Origin: Gnetum montanum
Lineage: Eukaryota; Streptophyta; Gnetopsida; Gnetales; Gnetaceae
DNA length: 64,000 bases
Direction of reading: 5' to 3'
Assembly (NCBI GenBank): GCA_015680685.1
Contig: MNCI01028452.1
Coordinates: 482,781 to 546,780 of the forward strand
Shown: in pieces, positions 11,171 to 22,601 of the stretch
Position numbering within the stretch: position 1 is the stretch's first letter
How the letters are laid out: each line of letters begins with the position of its first letter
Position numbers and translations under genes: made by a program
Notes under the pieces: generated by a model
What the model saw: only the letters and a program-made list of their open reading frames with translations
The model's database searches: none
Told to the model about the DNA's origin: nothing

Positions 11171-12495
11171 CAGGATTCATAAGTGTTTTCCATATTTTTT
11201 TTATCATTTTCTCATTTCTTGATACAATTTTTCTTATTCTTTTCAACTTTTTCTATTTGTTGTTTTCATTTTCTTTGTTAGTAATCTTTCTTCTGAATAA
11301 AACAATCATGTTGCCCATTGAGGTGAGGTTTTCTCTATGTTGTTGAGTCATAAGGGATTGATTATTCGGATAGTGTGACCACATCATCCATCCACTCATT
11401 CCATTAATAAGAGGTTCTTGCCTTGGTCATAATGATATTCTTTTTCATCATTGAACCTAAAAATAAATCCATAATCATTGTGTCTAGGTAGAAGAGTGCA
11501 GAACCAAGGTAGAATGTAAGGAGTGTGACATTAAAGGGATTTGTGGATTCTCTTTGGCCACTTCTCTATGTTCTATCATGTTGCTTAGGTTTTAGTTATA
11601 TCCTTGTAGATCTAATGAAAAATGGGAGTAAGTGTACTATAAAAAGGCACTGAATAAATTATGCAGGTCCCATTGGAAAGACATGTACTCATGCCTAAAG
11701 GTTGGTAGCTTCTTAGAACTTTCATAAGAAACAAAAAACATGTGTACCATAAATAAGCTCCTTCCTTGGACAAAATGCCAAGTGATGTTACTCCTTGCAA
11801 CTATGATAGTCTTATGGTCATTAGCCAAAGTGATGAAATGATGTGATGTCATTGAAATGTGGTTTGAACTTGGTTTGAATCTTGGAAAGAAGGACTCATG
11901 ATTATTTAACCATTAATAAAACACAAGGATTCATTATGTCCATGGTAAGACACCTCATGTCCCTATTTTTGCAATCTTTTCTATAGTCCATCTCATCTCA
12001 CTGTCCATTTGATCCTAACTTGTGTTTTTATGTAATATAGACTTATTATCTCAAATCGGTGGTTTTAACATGTGTGTTTTGTTGCATAAGTATGTATTGC
12101 ATTCAACCCCTTTAGTGCCTACAGACATTTTTAGGTGTGGTTACACAAGGGCATCATGGGTTGAAGCCTACTTTGGGGAGGATCCACTTGTGTAAATTTT
12201 GTGACTTGTACTTGTTTGACACAACCACATTATTCTTACCTTGCCAAGTGCATAATTGTTAAATTTCATAGTTTCCCTTCTCATGTAACTTGATCCATCC
12301 ACAACCTCAATTTCAATGCCCTTTTTCCTGCTTCTTGCAGAGCTTTTCACGTCAAAAACTCCACCTTCTCACACTTCTGGTGCCTTCATATGATTTTCTA
12401 CTTACCCTAGAACTATGGACCTAACCTGAAACCTTCCAACCAACCTTAGAGCTTCATTTCTTATGCTTAGTACCCCCATGAGATGCTTATTCATG
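11171..12495 (+). other. 3' UTR of element A
   Basis: T-rich start like D 31020-31200. Then segments parallel to D and F: CCACATCATCCATCCACTCA near 11381, and the conserved block at 12166-12189. No supported gene; the minus-strand open frames at 11612-11852 and 12168-12350 look like chance. Confidence 0.65.
12166..12189 (+). other. Conserved 3' UTR block, copy in A
   Basis: Reads GCCTACTTTGGGGAGGATCC, with preceding bases (ACACAAGGGCATCATGGG) related to those in B, D and F. Confidence 0.65.
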
Positions 12496-12577
12496 GATCC
12501 CAATATTAAGTACCTGATATCAGATGGGACACAACATCAAATACCCAATATCGAGTCATACCAAACCTATATATATG
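12496..12577 (+). promoter_or_regulatory. Internal U3-like promoter before the 3' ORF of A
   Basis: CCAATATTAAGTACCTGATATC and related ATATC/GATAT dyads (12500-12555) precede TATATATAT at 12568-12576. The arrangement, motif set and spacing to the TATA box resemble the LTR U3 of A (dyads 15962-16050, TATAAATA at 16068). It lies about 500 bases before the 3' ORF. The promoter role is inferred. Confidence 0.5.
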
Positions 12578-13074
12578 ACCCTCACAGTGTCCAAACTTCA
12601 TCCTCATCATTTGTAGCTAACAAAGTTTTTTAGATTTTCTCTCGTGACCCAAAGCTCTATGCAACCAACTACAACTTGTGATATTTGGCTCTCTACTGCT
12701 TTATTTTTTGTACCATTTAAAATTGGCTAAACCTAGAGTGTTCAAGTTAGTTATGAGGGGATGCTTGCATGAGAAACTTATGCCACTTTTTCCAAAATTT
12801 TCTTTCACTTGAAGGATATTATAAAAGTAAAAATGTTAAAAACCATAAGTATTATACTAAAAAATCAATCGTGGTAAAGTTAAAAACCTTAACCCTTTCA
12901 CCCAAAGATCGTAAAAGAAGATAAACACTTTTTAGGGATTTTTCCTAAAATTTTTTTAACTTTGCAATCATATAAACTAAAGAAATTAATGAAATTAAGG
13001 TAAGGAGTATGATATACATATGTTAATGGTAAATATCAACACCTTAGTAACACCCAATCTTTGCTCGATTGCAG
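12578..13074 (+). other. Leader with intron-like 3' end before the 3' ORF of A
   Basis: A-rich non-coding stretch that ends TTGCTCGATTGCAG at 13074, directly before an ATG. This is a good plant splice acceptor, although the stretch before it is only partly pyrimidine-rich. GGTAAGGAG near 13000 is a candidate donor but gives a very short intron; a donor further upstream is also possible. Confidence 0.4.
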
Positions 13075-15753
13075 ATGGCCTCAAAAAGAGGAGCACAAGA
13101 AGAACCTTCACAGAAAGTAGCCAAGCACCCATGAGGTGGTCGAGGCCAACAAGGTGAACGTGGGAAGCATGAGGAGTAGGAAGCCCAATCATTCAACATT
13201 CATCAAGAGGCTCCTATCATAGGATAGTCAGTCCAAGGAGAGCCTGTAGAACTATAGGTTCTTGTGCAGGGACAATGTCTCACATTATCCTTGGAATACC
13301 TTGAGGCCATTCAAGTAAAATCCATGTTGACCATGGTCATCGTGGTGATGAACTTTGGTCCATTTATGGAGTTTGCTCCAAAAGTAGTTTGGACACAACT
13401 TTAGGCATCACCTTTGTGGCCTATTCTTTTAGATATGGTGAGTGGTATCTTGGAGAAACATACAAATTCTAGCATAACAAGAAGGAAGGTACCATAGTTA
13501 CCATTTGTAGAGTCAATGTTGACTTCTTGGTTAAAGCAATCACCAAAGCTCTGAAATTGCCAAATGAAGGGGTTAAGTTAGCCCATTTGTCTACAAGATC
13601 CAACCCTAACATAAGAAAGCTATGGATGAGGTGAGCATATGGTAAGAATGGAAAAGCATATAATGAATTAACTTTGGAAGAGAGAACCTATTTCAAAATA
13701 GGAACATATCATCTATTTCCCACCAAAGGGCTCAACCAAATCTCCACCTATGTAGCTAGGGGAAGTACCATCCTAATGGACAAGTATGCAACCAACCTTC
13801 CCCTGCTATATTGTATGGAGATCCAAAGGTGATTCAAGGAGAAAAAGTTAGGAAATCCAATACTCCCATTCCTTTTCCTAATCAGAAAGCTATGCAAGCA
13901 CACTAGAATCTAGGGGTACATAAACGATGTCCCCAAGAAGGCTCAGAATACTTCCTTCATAGAGTTGCTCAAACCTACAGTATCAAGGAAAGACCTTGAT
14001 GAAGAACAAGAATTGGATAAGGAGGCTAAACCAAAAAAGAAGCAAAATGAGAGCTTGAAAAATGCCCTGAAACATAAACCTTGCCATTGCCACCATCACA
14101 AGATTATAGATCCTTAATGAGCCATCTGCAGAAAATTGCTGAGACACTTAGTTGGGAAAGTAGGGAAGAATCAAGCCTCTTCAAAGTCTTGGATGAGGTA
14201 CAACCTACTATTTTAGCCAATCTGACAAGAGGGTAGATCTCACTACAATTAGGAAGAGAATCTTAGTGGTCTAGAAAAATCTCTAGTAATGTTGTATCCT
14301 TCCAAGTGATGCCTGAGATAGGAGAAGATGCCATAGTAGTGGTAATGCAACATTAGGATGCAACATGCACAACTAAAGTGATTATAGATAATATTAAAGA
14401 ATCATTAAATGTGCCTGTTGTGCCCCTAGTAGATCTAATTGGGACTAGAGATGCACAAATGCTTATTGAGACTTCAATGACTCTTGCAGCACATGAGGAC
14501 ATATTAGATCAACTGCTATAGATAGGGAAAGTGATGACTACTTTGTTTGACATCCCTGGTGATGTCACTACAGCATAGTTAGACCTCATAGCCACTAAAG
14601 AAAAATTGGTCATGGCTGAAGTTAGGGCAAAACACACAAAAGTAGAGGTGCAACATTTGCAATAAGAGTTGTCTGCCTTAAGAGCCAAAAGATAGGATCT
14701 TGCCCAATTTATTACACCTAACCAAGTTGAGAAATTTAGAACAAAGTAGCTGACCAAGCTAATTGAGAAAAATAATTTTGTTGAGCAAGAAAAAGAGAAT
14801 GAGGTTTGGAATGCCTCTACTACTGATGCACAATCCCATGCTTACAAAAAGGCATTGATCACCACTTAGGAAGAGAATAAGTAGCTCACTATAGAAAACT
14901 CTAGGTTGATTACCATTGAATAACAAAAGGATATTTTGGAATAAAGCATCCATCAGTTGAGGAAATAATTGATGAGGATCAACTAGAATATTAGTAGATT
15001 GGCCTAGGAAAATAGAACCCTCTCAATGGAGGAGGTCCACGCTATTTGATAGAAGTCCACAATTGAAATTAGTGCATGGAAAAATGAGGTCAAGAAACAT
15101 AAAATGTTGAAGGAACACTTCGTGATTAAGTAGGCATGTATAAGGAAATAAATGAAAAGGAAATATAGATGACTAAAGCCAGTATACTCTAGTCCGTGAG
15201 GTAGAAGTGAAAAATAAAGCCTGTAGATTGAGGATTTGAAAGAGTACATGGCATTGACTAACCTCAAATATGCCAACCTTGCCATGTTAATAGTAGGCCA
15301 GCCTAGAAGCAAGTTGGATAAACAGTTAGCAACCACTTATGCATTATATGAGAAAGAGTTTAAAGATAGAAAAGATGCTTTGCAAAAGCTCCATGTGGCA
15401 AACTCAAAATTGAAGGTGGTTAAAGATAGCTACCATGGATAGAAGAATGTTGCCTCAAACCTAGCTAGGAGATTAATAGATTATCAAGAATTAAGAGAGA
15501 AAGCTAGGATCTTTGAGGAAGAATAATGACAATTGTTGCCTAGTATGTGAAGGAAAATAAGATGTTCTTGAAACTACCATGTCCTTGGGATGTATCAACA
15601 CCAGCACACATTGGTTCAGTAGCTTGAATGGTACACGACCCAAGGATGAAAGAGGAGAAATTACAAGAATTACTTAATCGTTACACATTTCACAAGCTTG
15701 GTGATAAAGGAAAGAAACTGATCGAGGATCCACCACCTCCAGGAACTACATGA
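13075..15753 (+). pseudogene. 3' ORF of element A: unknown protein with long coiled coil (broken)
   Basis: Extra ORF between the pol position and the 3' LTR. The start ATG at 13075 (MASKRGAQEEPSQ) directly follows the acceptor-like CAG. The end PPPPGTT-stop at 15753 parallels PPPRTI-stop in D. Residues about 1-350 look globular (YFKIGTYHLFPTKG near 13690; a block ending LCKHT near 13900). The rest is rich in Lys, Glu, Leu and Gln and looks like coiled coil, with an intact stretch at 15236-15442. There are many in-frame stops, mostly TAG/TAA. I see no membrane segment or signal peptide, so it is not an obvious envelope protein. Its homologue is D 33136-35963; function unknown. Confidence 0.7.
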
Positions 15754-15941
15754 GCTTCCCTAATGTTGTGTCTTGTAATTTTGTATCCAATTTTTTGTAA
15801 ACACCATTGTGGCATGTATAAGTCCATTTGTTGTTATCTAAGTCAGTTAATAATTTTATATCTTTTCATCAATTTTTTGTAAAGAACTTGTTCCTCATTT
15901 TTTTTAACTTGAGGATGAGTTTTCATTTAGTCATGGAGGTA
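15754..15941 (+). other. Trailer and polypurine tract of A
   Basis: Contains GAGGATGAGTTTTCATTTAG, a stretch also present before the 3' LTRs of B, D and F, then CATGGAGGTA directly before the LTR. The purine run is the likely plus-strand primer. Confidence 0.75.
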
Positions 15942-16830
15942 TGATAAGTCATCTTTTTGTTAGCCCCAATATCGGATACTCGATATTGAGGCTCCGATAT
16001 TTAGTATGCAATATCGGGTCCTAGGAAACAATGTTGGATATCTAATATTGTCTCTTCTATGCTAGCCTATAAATACAACACTTGAGTGCACAGTTGGAAC
16101 ATAGTTTTAGTTCTTAGTTTTTGATAGTATTTCTTAGATTTTTACATTCAAGTTCTATTATTTCTAGTGCATGCTCATAGTGTGATGTTTGTAATCGTAT
16201 GACACCTTTATTCGAGTGTGATGCACTTGGACACGTTACATGATTGGAAATAAAGATCGAGATTACTTCTATCATTGCCTCACTCACTTAGATTTATTAT
16301 TTCTTTAATTGTTTAATTGTTTAATTATTTACTATTTTCTTTAGTTAGTGTTTCCATTTATTGCTATTTACTATTTTTGTTATTAAGAAAAATGAGTACA
16401 ACTTAATCACGAGCACTTAAGTGTAAGTACTTGGTAATCCAATAGTGTATCGTTTGGCATACCTAGTGGTGTATGCTCAGTAATTCCAACAATAGCTATA
16501 TGAAGTCCAAGGCATGTATAGATGATTGGGAACATGTACTCATTGCACATAGGATAGTTTAGATCTTATTTTCCATTGTTCATTAGCTTAGTTAATTTAT
16601 CTCTTTATCGTCATTAGGAGTAGCATAGAATTAGATAACATCATATGCCTCACTTTGGACAAAACCATATGTGACAAAGCTACCACTAGTCCAAGTGGGA
16701 AGATAGCAAACTACGATCAAAGCATAACGATTTATATGCACAACTAGTTCCATCCATAGAATTCAACCAGATTGTGCATGAATGCTTATGATTCGTATGG
16801 TTGGGCATAGGGATACCTCATCACTCATCA
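15942..16830 (+). repeat. 3' LTR of element A
   Basis: 889 bp, from TGATAAG at 15942 to CTCATCA at 16830. U3 has repeated ATATCGG/CGATATT dyads (15962-16050), TATAAATA at 16068-16075 and a polyadenylation-type AATAAA near 16248. Its right part matches 1-660. The next five bases are AGTGT; the partner duplication would lie left of the window. Confidence 0.92.
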
Positions 16831-19102
16831 AGTGTAAATATTGAAAATGATGTAAATGTTGTTAGTATTGGGGTCATCCTTCCTACTAACAATTAATTCT
16901 CTCATGATTTTTAAACCATCTATTGTAAGGTTGTACATATAAGTATACATCCATAAAATTGGAAAGTTATTCTATTGGGTATTATTTTTAGTGTTGTTTA
17001 GTGAGTGATTAAGCATGTGATTTATTCTAATTTTTTTATTATTAATATTAAATGAAATAGACATTCATATATACCATTATCCATAATATATCATAACCAT
17101 AACATATATACAAAAAGGTCTAAGGAAGTTAAGGGAGTATTACAAAAAAAATGACAATGACAAAAGTGTTATAAATTTTAGTTGTAAAAAACCCATTAGT
17201 CGAAGTTGGTGGTATTGATGATGCCATCTTAAAACATGTTTAAATTTTTTTTCTCCAAATAGGATTACTACTAAAAAGAGCACCAAGGTAACTCTTGCAT
17301 TAGTCTTCTCTTGTGTACTCATGATGATATAGATGTAATGTAACACCCTTGTCTAAGATACATCTTATCCCTTGGTATGTTTGTGATTTGAACCCTTGAT
17401 GTTTTGTTAGCTAATCTATATGTACACTTGTTCCTCCTTTCTTATATTGACTAAGCTTTGTTAGCTATGCCCTTTTTATTGACCTTTGTGCTTTTTAAAT
17501 ATTAAAAGGTTATTTGTACCATTTTCTTTTTTTTATGGTATTAATTCTAATACATTTGTCATGTGGTGGTTTTTTTGTAATTTTTATATTTTTGATATTT
17601 TTAATTATATTTTAATTTAGCACATGAGCACTAACCCCTTTATTGGTATTTTGAGTTAGCATGTATTAGGCACTAGGTGAGTTATTAGCACATGGGGTAC
17701 TACTTTGGTTTGGTACCCTTGTTTAGATGATTTGTATTTTTGATAAAATTATATTTTGGTATTTTGTTTTTATTTTTGATTTTTTGCTAGAATATGCTTT
17801 TAGAAGGTCTTAGCTCAACCTTTTATTAGTTATACTTTTAGAGCTTAGACTTTGTTATTAGTTGGGCTTAGCCATAACTATGACCTTGGGATTAGACATA
17901 GCCATTAACTTTGATAATAGAAGATGCATAATAGGCCAGCGTTGGGCACCAACTCATGTTAAAAAATATTTAAAAATATTTCTAGAAATTTCTTCTTTTT
18001 AATTTAGCTTTTGCCATGAGAGAGAACCATGTCCAACACTGCCAAAAACGTTATGAGATTATAAACTATGAAGATTTTCTTGGAGAATAACCTTTTGCTT
18101 TGCCTTGCTGACATTTAGGAGATTGAGTGAGAAAGGGAGATTCTACCAAATTGGATAGGAGCTACTATCTATCTACGTTCAACTACATATGAGCTATTAA
18201 CTAGGATCCTATTATAAGCCATATTTCTTAATCTTGTTTCAAATCTAGCTTATATCTTGTTGTTGATCTATTGTTTCACCTAGGATTTGAAGCCTATTAA
18301 GGAGATCAAAGCCATGCAATGATACTTTTTGATGTTGGTATTTATTTAGTGCACATGTGTTTGGCTAAATCAATTTGTTTAGTAATCATTTGTCAATTTG
18401 CCTAAATTCTTATATATGAATATTTTAATGTTATTTTTTATAATTGATTTTTTTAAGGATTTTTTATCATGCATGAGATGTTAGTCATTGTTTTGACCAC
18501 ATTTTGTCTAATTTTGATTATGTTTTATCTTTTTTTTTTCAAATTTGTTGATAATTCAGTTATAGAATTAGGATTTTAAACTTTTTTTGTGTTTTTGACC
18601 CCCAAGAGAACTCTAGATGATGTTGTCCTAGAAGATAAAAATGCTTAGTACATCACTGTTAATCACAAGGCACCCTTGTTAGTCTATTATGATGAGATCA
18701 TGATGACTAAAAAATGATATTTTTGGATTCAACATGAAAAATGGAGCAAATTTTGTAAAGCTATAGGAGCATAGAACGACCATGAGAAGGTTAGATTTCC
18801 ATTTAGTAACATTTTAATATTTTTAAGACATTCACCTACATTCATACTTTGGGTTTTGACCCCCTTTGATACATCATAAATTTCAATTTGATAACATTAA
18901 TTAACATGCTAGCTCAAAATCCTAGTATGGACTTTTGACAAATTTAAGCTCACCAACCTTTTGTTTGACAAATTTAAGATTTAGGCTAACCAACCTTTTG
19001 TTTAATAAATGTGAGATTTAGACATATCAGCCTTTTGTTTGATAAATGTGAGATTTAGGCTCATCAAGCATTCAACATACATATAAATTATAAATTCATC
19101 AA
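16831..19102. other. AT-rich stretch without recognised gene
   Basis: About 2.3 kb between elements A and C. Open frames are short and T-rich. I see no TE protein motif, LTR pair or RNA gene. Its last part is the 37-bp array (18931-19065). Element C begins at 19103 after ATCAA, its candidate target duplication. Confidence 0.6.
18931..19065. repeat. 37-bp tandem array next to element C
   Basis: Three consecutive 37-bp units (18955-18991, 18992-19028, 19029-19065) share CCTTTTGTTT.A.AAAT and GATTTAG. A partial fourth lies at 18931-18954. Confidence 0.8.
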
Positions 19103-19951
19103 TGATGAATCATATTTTGATTGGCTTCAATGTCAAATATCCAATATTATAGCCTCGATATCGAATACCTAATATCGGATCCTAAGATGTGATGTTGAAT
19201 ATTTGATATCATGAGGTATCTGCTAGCCTATAAATATAGTGCTTGGACTCATGATTTTCATATAGTTTTTGTCATAGCATAGTGAAGCTCTTGTAGTTTG
19301 TTTTCTTCAAAGTTAGAATATTTTCTAAGTGCTCGTAGAAAGAATTTGAGTGTGTACAGATCTTTGTTCGAGCACTAATGTACTTGAGCACACCGTGATG
19401 GAAATAAAAATGAACCCTTTTGATAATCCTTGCAGCACTAAGAATAGATTAATGTTTCATTTGATGCATTTGATATTCATGCACTTTACTTTAATGCACT
19501 TTAATTAGGCAATTAATTTCTAGTTATTAATGAACACAAGCATGACCACTTTGAACATATGTGTAGTTCTTGGTAACCCAGAAATGCTTAACATTGGTAA
19601 TCCAACAGTCCTATATGCATTCAAGATGTGTTTGAAGAGTGGGAATGGGTACTTGTGTTAGGCTAGCTAGGCAATAGATGAATTAGATCTCAAATTACTC
19701 TACCTTTCATTTTGGTTCTAGGTGATTAAACTTATAAAATATAAATCGATAAAAATCACATATGTTAGTTGCACTTAACCATATACTTGTACCTCATAAG
19801 TGGAACTAAGAAGAAAATGATCATTTCAATTATATTTCACTTCCTTAAAACCAATGTACTTAAGAAATTAAGGTCTACGAAGTTTGACTGGATCATGCTT
19901 GAATGCTTGTGATTCATATGGTTGGGTGTAAGGGTACCTCACCACTCATCA
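19103..19951 (+). repeat. 5' LTR of element C
   Basis: 849 bp, TGATGAATCAT...CTCATCA. U3 carries TCAAATATCCAATATT and CGATATCGAATACC dyads, and TATAAATAT is at 19229-19237. Same subfamily as the F LTRs (51587 and 60669). Preceded by ATCAA; no right partner seen. Confidence 0.9.
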
Positions 19952-19952
19952 T

Positions 19953-19970
19953 TGGCACCATTGCCAGGGA
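19953..19970 (+). other. Primer-binding site of C (tRNA-Asp)
   Basis: TGGCACCATTGCCAGGGA after one spacer T, three transitions from the tRNA-Asp complement. Confidence 0.82.
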
Positions 19971-20111
19971 CCTTTTAGTTGTTACGTGCACTATCTAGGA
20001 CTAGAGAAAAATTATTTAAATTTTTGAAATGAACCTTAGAGTCATATTATACTTGAAAAATAACTACTACAATATTTAAAAGCACATTATGTTTTCATTC
20101 TCTAACATAAA

Positions 20112-21735
20112 ATGTCTTCTTCTCATAGGAGTGATTCTCCACCAAAGTATGATGAAGTACATCAGCAAATGCCTCAACAATACTGAGTGGTATATGCTCA
20201 TCTTGATGAGTATGTACCTAATTTCACCTTTATCCTACATTAGGATGAACAACTGCAGTGGCATGACATGGAGGGAAACATTGTGTTGCCGCTTGATTGA
20301 TCCATTCTTGTAATGCTTCAACAAATGCCTATACGATGGGGTCTCCAAGGACTTCATGGTAGGATAGTGACACTAGGGATTATCATCCCATTGAGGCACA
20401 ATGTCTAAGAGATCGATAGTTAGAACAACGTCATCTCTCTACAAAGGAAAAAGCATTTAATGATTTCTCATTCTTGCTATACTAAAAAGATGATGGAGAG
20501 CCCTTCTTTGGGGGGTCTTCCATTCAGTGAAATTCCTCTCTTTAACTTTGGTGAAGGAGGTCAAAACCAAAACTTGCAATCCAGGATTCACAATCTTGGT
20601 TTTGGTAAGAATGGATCCAATGAAAAAGAAGGATCGAAAGAGGCAAGTTAAGGTAGGGATGCGAACAAAGAAAATGATCGTGATCATGGTTACGATCACC
20701 AAAGAGGTCATATCAGGCACTGTGATGGTGCTAGTCCTCCTTCCTCTTCCCCTTCATCATCATCCTCTTCTTCTTTTAGCTTTGATCACAACCATAGAGT
20801 GTGTGAACATGATAGAGGTGATTGATGAGACTGAGATAACCAAAGGAATTGTCACGCAGGCTAAGACTAGGGGCACGAGTGTTTAAGAGAGATGCAACAC
20901 CATGAATGAAGGGGTAGTAGAGGGAATTGTAGGCATGAAAATCATGACCCTGATGAGGCTTTGCTTACTACTTAGAGTATGTTAAACATCACAGAGGTAG
21001 TATGAATTCCAACAAGGCATGTAAAATATAGTTGGATCAAGAGGCTATATATGAACAATATCCCTAGGTTCGAAGGGGGATATAACTCAGATCTGTACAA
21101 CCATCTCCAAACTTTTCAAGATGCATGTGCTTTGAAAAATATAGAGAATGAGTGGAAAAACTTAAGTTGTTCCCAAGGACACTCATTGAAGAGGCAGAAA
21201 ATTGGTACTGGTCCTTAGAATCGAAATCTATTAGATGATGGAGTATAATGCTTAAATTTTTCAATGAAAAATATTAAACATACTCTAGAGTATCTAACCT
21301 GAGAAGTAAAATCCAAGGATGGAAACAAGGAACAAAAAAATCCTTGGATGCCACCATTGACCAATACTATTCCATAGTCATGGATGCTGGCACCACCAAG
21401 GTAGCAATACCCTTACCAATAACTTGATCCATATGGGTCTTACATTAATAACCCCTATCTCCATGTGACTCCTCTAGTTGTGTTTCTACTTTCCAATCTC
21501 ACTACCACCCTTTTGATTATTATCGAACTCATTCTCCACATGCAAGAAGGGATACCACCTCTTACCCTTATCCTTCTCCTATTTCAGCACATCTTCCTCC
21601 TTCATCCACATAGTTACCACATGCTCCACCTATGCAAGGTGAATTCCTAGCTCAACTACAATAATGCAATGCTACCAAGGTTGTTAATCTACAACTAGTT
21701 TATCAACCAAGTGGTTCGTATACTTGATCAAAGAA
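20112..21735 (+). pseudogene. gag of element C (broken)
   Basis: Start ATG at 20112 (MSSSHRSDSPPKYDE), equivalent to F 52572. It includes GGLPFSEIPLFNFGEGGQ (20515-20570) and a Ser-rich linker near 20740-20790. The capsid core reads MNNIPRFEGGYNSD at 21050, then NIENEW, and near 21195 NWYWSLESKSI. A frame change and a deletion follow the RKIQGWKQ segment near 21320: the zinc-knuckle region of F (54060-54480) has no counterpart, and the Gln/Pro/Tyr-rich tail begins directly near 21390. Confidence 0.78.
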
Positions 21736-22601
21736 AAGACCTTTCTTTTGATATGTAGTCTATCTAAGCCCTCAAATACACTTGCGGTTGACAATCTTGT
21801 TCCTTCGTCTTCCTCCGTATCAAATTCCTTTGAGTCCCCTTCAAATCAAAGGGTCCATACTATGATGTTTACTCATGTCATATTTAATATGATCCATGCT
21901 AGAATCCTTCCCAAGAAGTTAGTAGATCTTGGAAGTCCTTTTATTTATTTGCAGATTGCTTGGAATGAACCATGAAAAGCTCTTCTCAACTTAGGTTCTA
22001 GTGTCAACCTAATTTCTCATGAGATGTATATTGCATGGAACCTGCCTCCTCTCAAGAAGAGCAATATCATATTAGAATTGGTAGACTATTCTATCATTAT
22101 TCCATTAGGATTGATGGAAGAGATTGTGATCACTGTCTATGGATGGTCTTATGCTACTGATTTCCTAGTGATCAAGGTGAAGAACTACAAATGGAATTTT
22201 CCAATCATCATGGGAAGGGCATGGGTAAGCACCATTGATGCAAGAATGAGCATTAGAGATCTTTTCCTAAAAATATCTAAAGAAATGCATTTGAGAAGAT
22301 TGAGAAGAAGTGTGTTCTCTGCATTACATACAACAACATAGAGTGCAATTATGTGTAGAAACTTTGGGTAGTGAAAAGAATATCCATCTCTGCATGCAAG
22401 TAGTGTGCACTAGAAGTTGACATTTAAAGGTATTTATACTTAGCAGCCATAAAATAGGAGGACACCTAGTGGCTAACTACTAATTTTGAGAGTAGCACGC
22501 TTTACATGGAACCAACTGACAGCTTGACATGCACATATATCATAGGCAAGGATGAACTAGAGAAAGTTCATCACTAACTCTCTAATGATGCAAATGATGA
22601 T
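21736..22601 (+). pseudogene. Aspartic protease region of C (truncated)
   Basis: Parallel to F 54956-55710. The catalytic motif reads LLNLGSSVNLISHEMY near 21992, so the catalytic Asp is replaced by Asn. The C-terminal half IIMGRAWVSTIDARM near 22205 is well conserved. The frame then continues towards RT with stops until homology ends about 22600. Confidence 0.8.

Larger units (their letters stand above)
1..16830 (+). mobile_element. Element A: Athila-like Ty3/gypsy LTR retrotransposon, interrupted by B
   Basis: The element runs from a 5' LTR cut by the window edge to a 3' LTR ending at 16830; bases 1653-9549 belong to inserted element B. Order: LTR, tRNA-Asp primer-binding site, gag (broken by B), a segment with no recognisable pol, a 3' UTR, an internal promoter-like site, a long 3' ORF, polypurine tract and LTR. 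Over the first ~130 alignable LTR bases I counted about one difference in ten, mostly transitions, so the insertion is old. No protease, RT, RNase H or integrase was found, so A depended on a relative's enzymes or lost its own. The left target duplication lies outside the window. Confidence 0.88.
19103..22601 (+). mobile_element. Element C: Athila-like retrotransposon, only the 5' part present
   Basis: 5' LTR, primer-binding site, gag and protease in the same order as F, and closest to F in sequence. Similarity to F (55740-55850) ends about 22600, where Tat-like minus-strand sequence starts. RT, integrase and a 3' LTR are not found later in the window, so they are deleted or lie beyond 64000. 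Confidence 0.85.

Noticed and set aside
13075-15753. 3' ORF as an envelope gene
   Set aside because: The position fits, but I see no signal peptide, transmembrane segment or cleavage site, and the C-terminal half is coiled coil.
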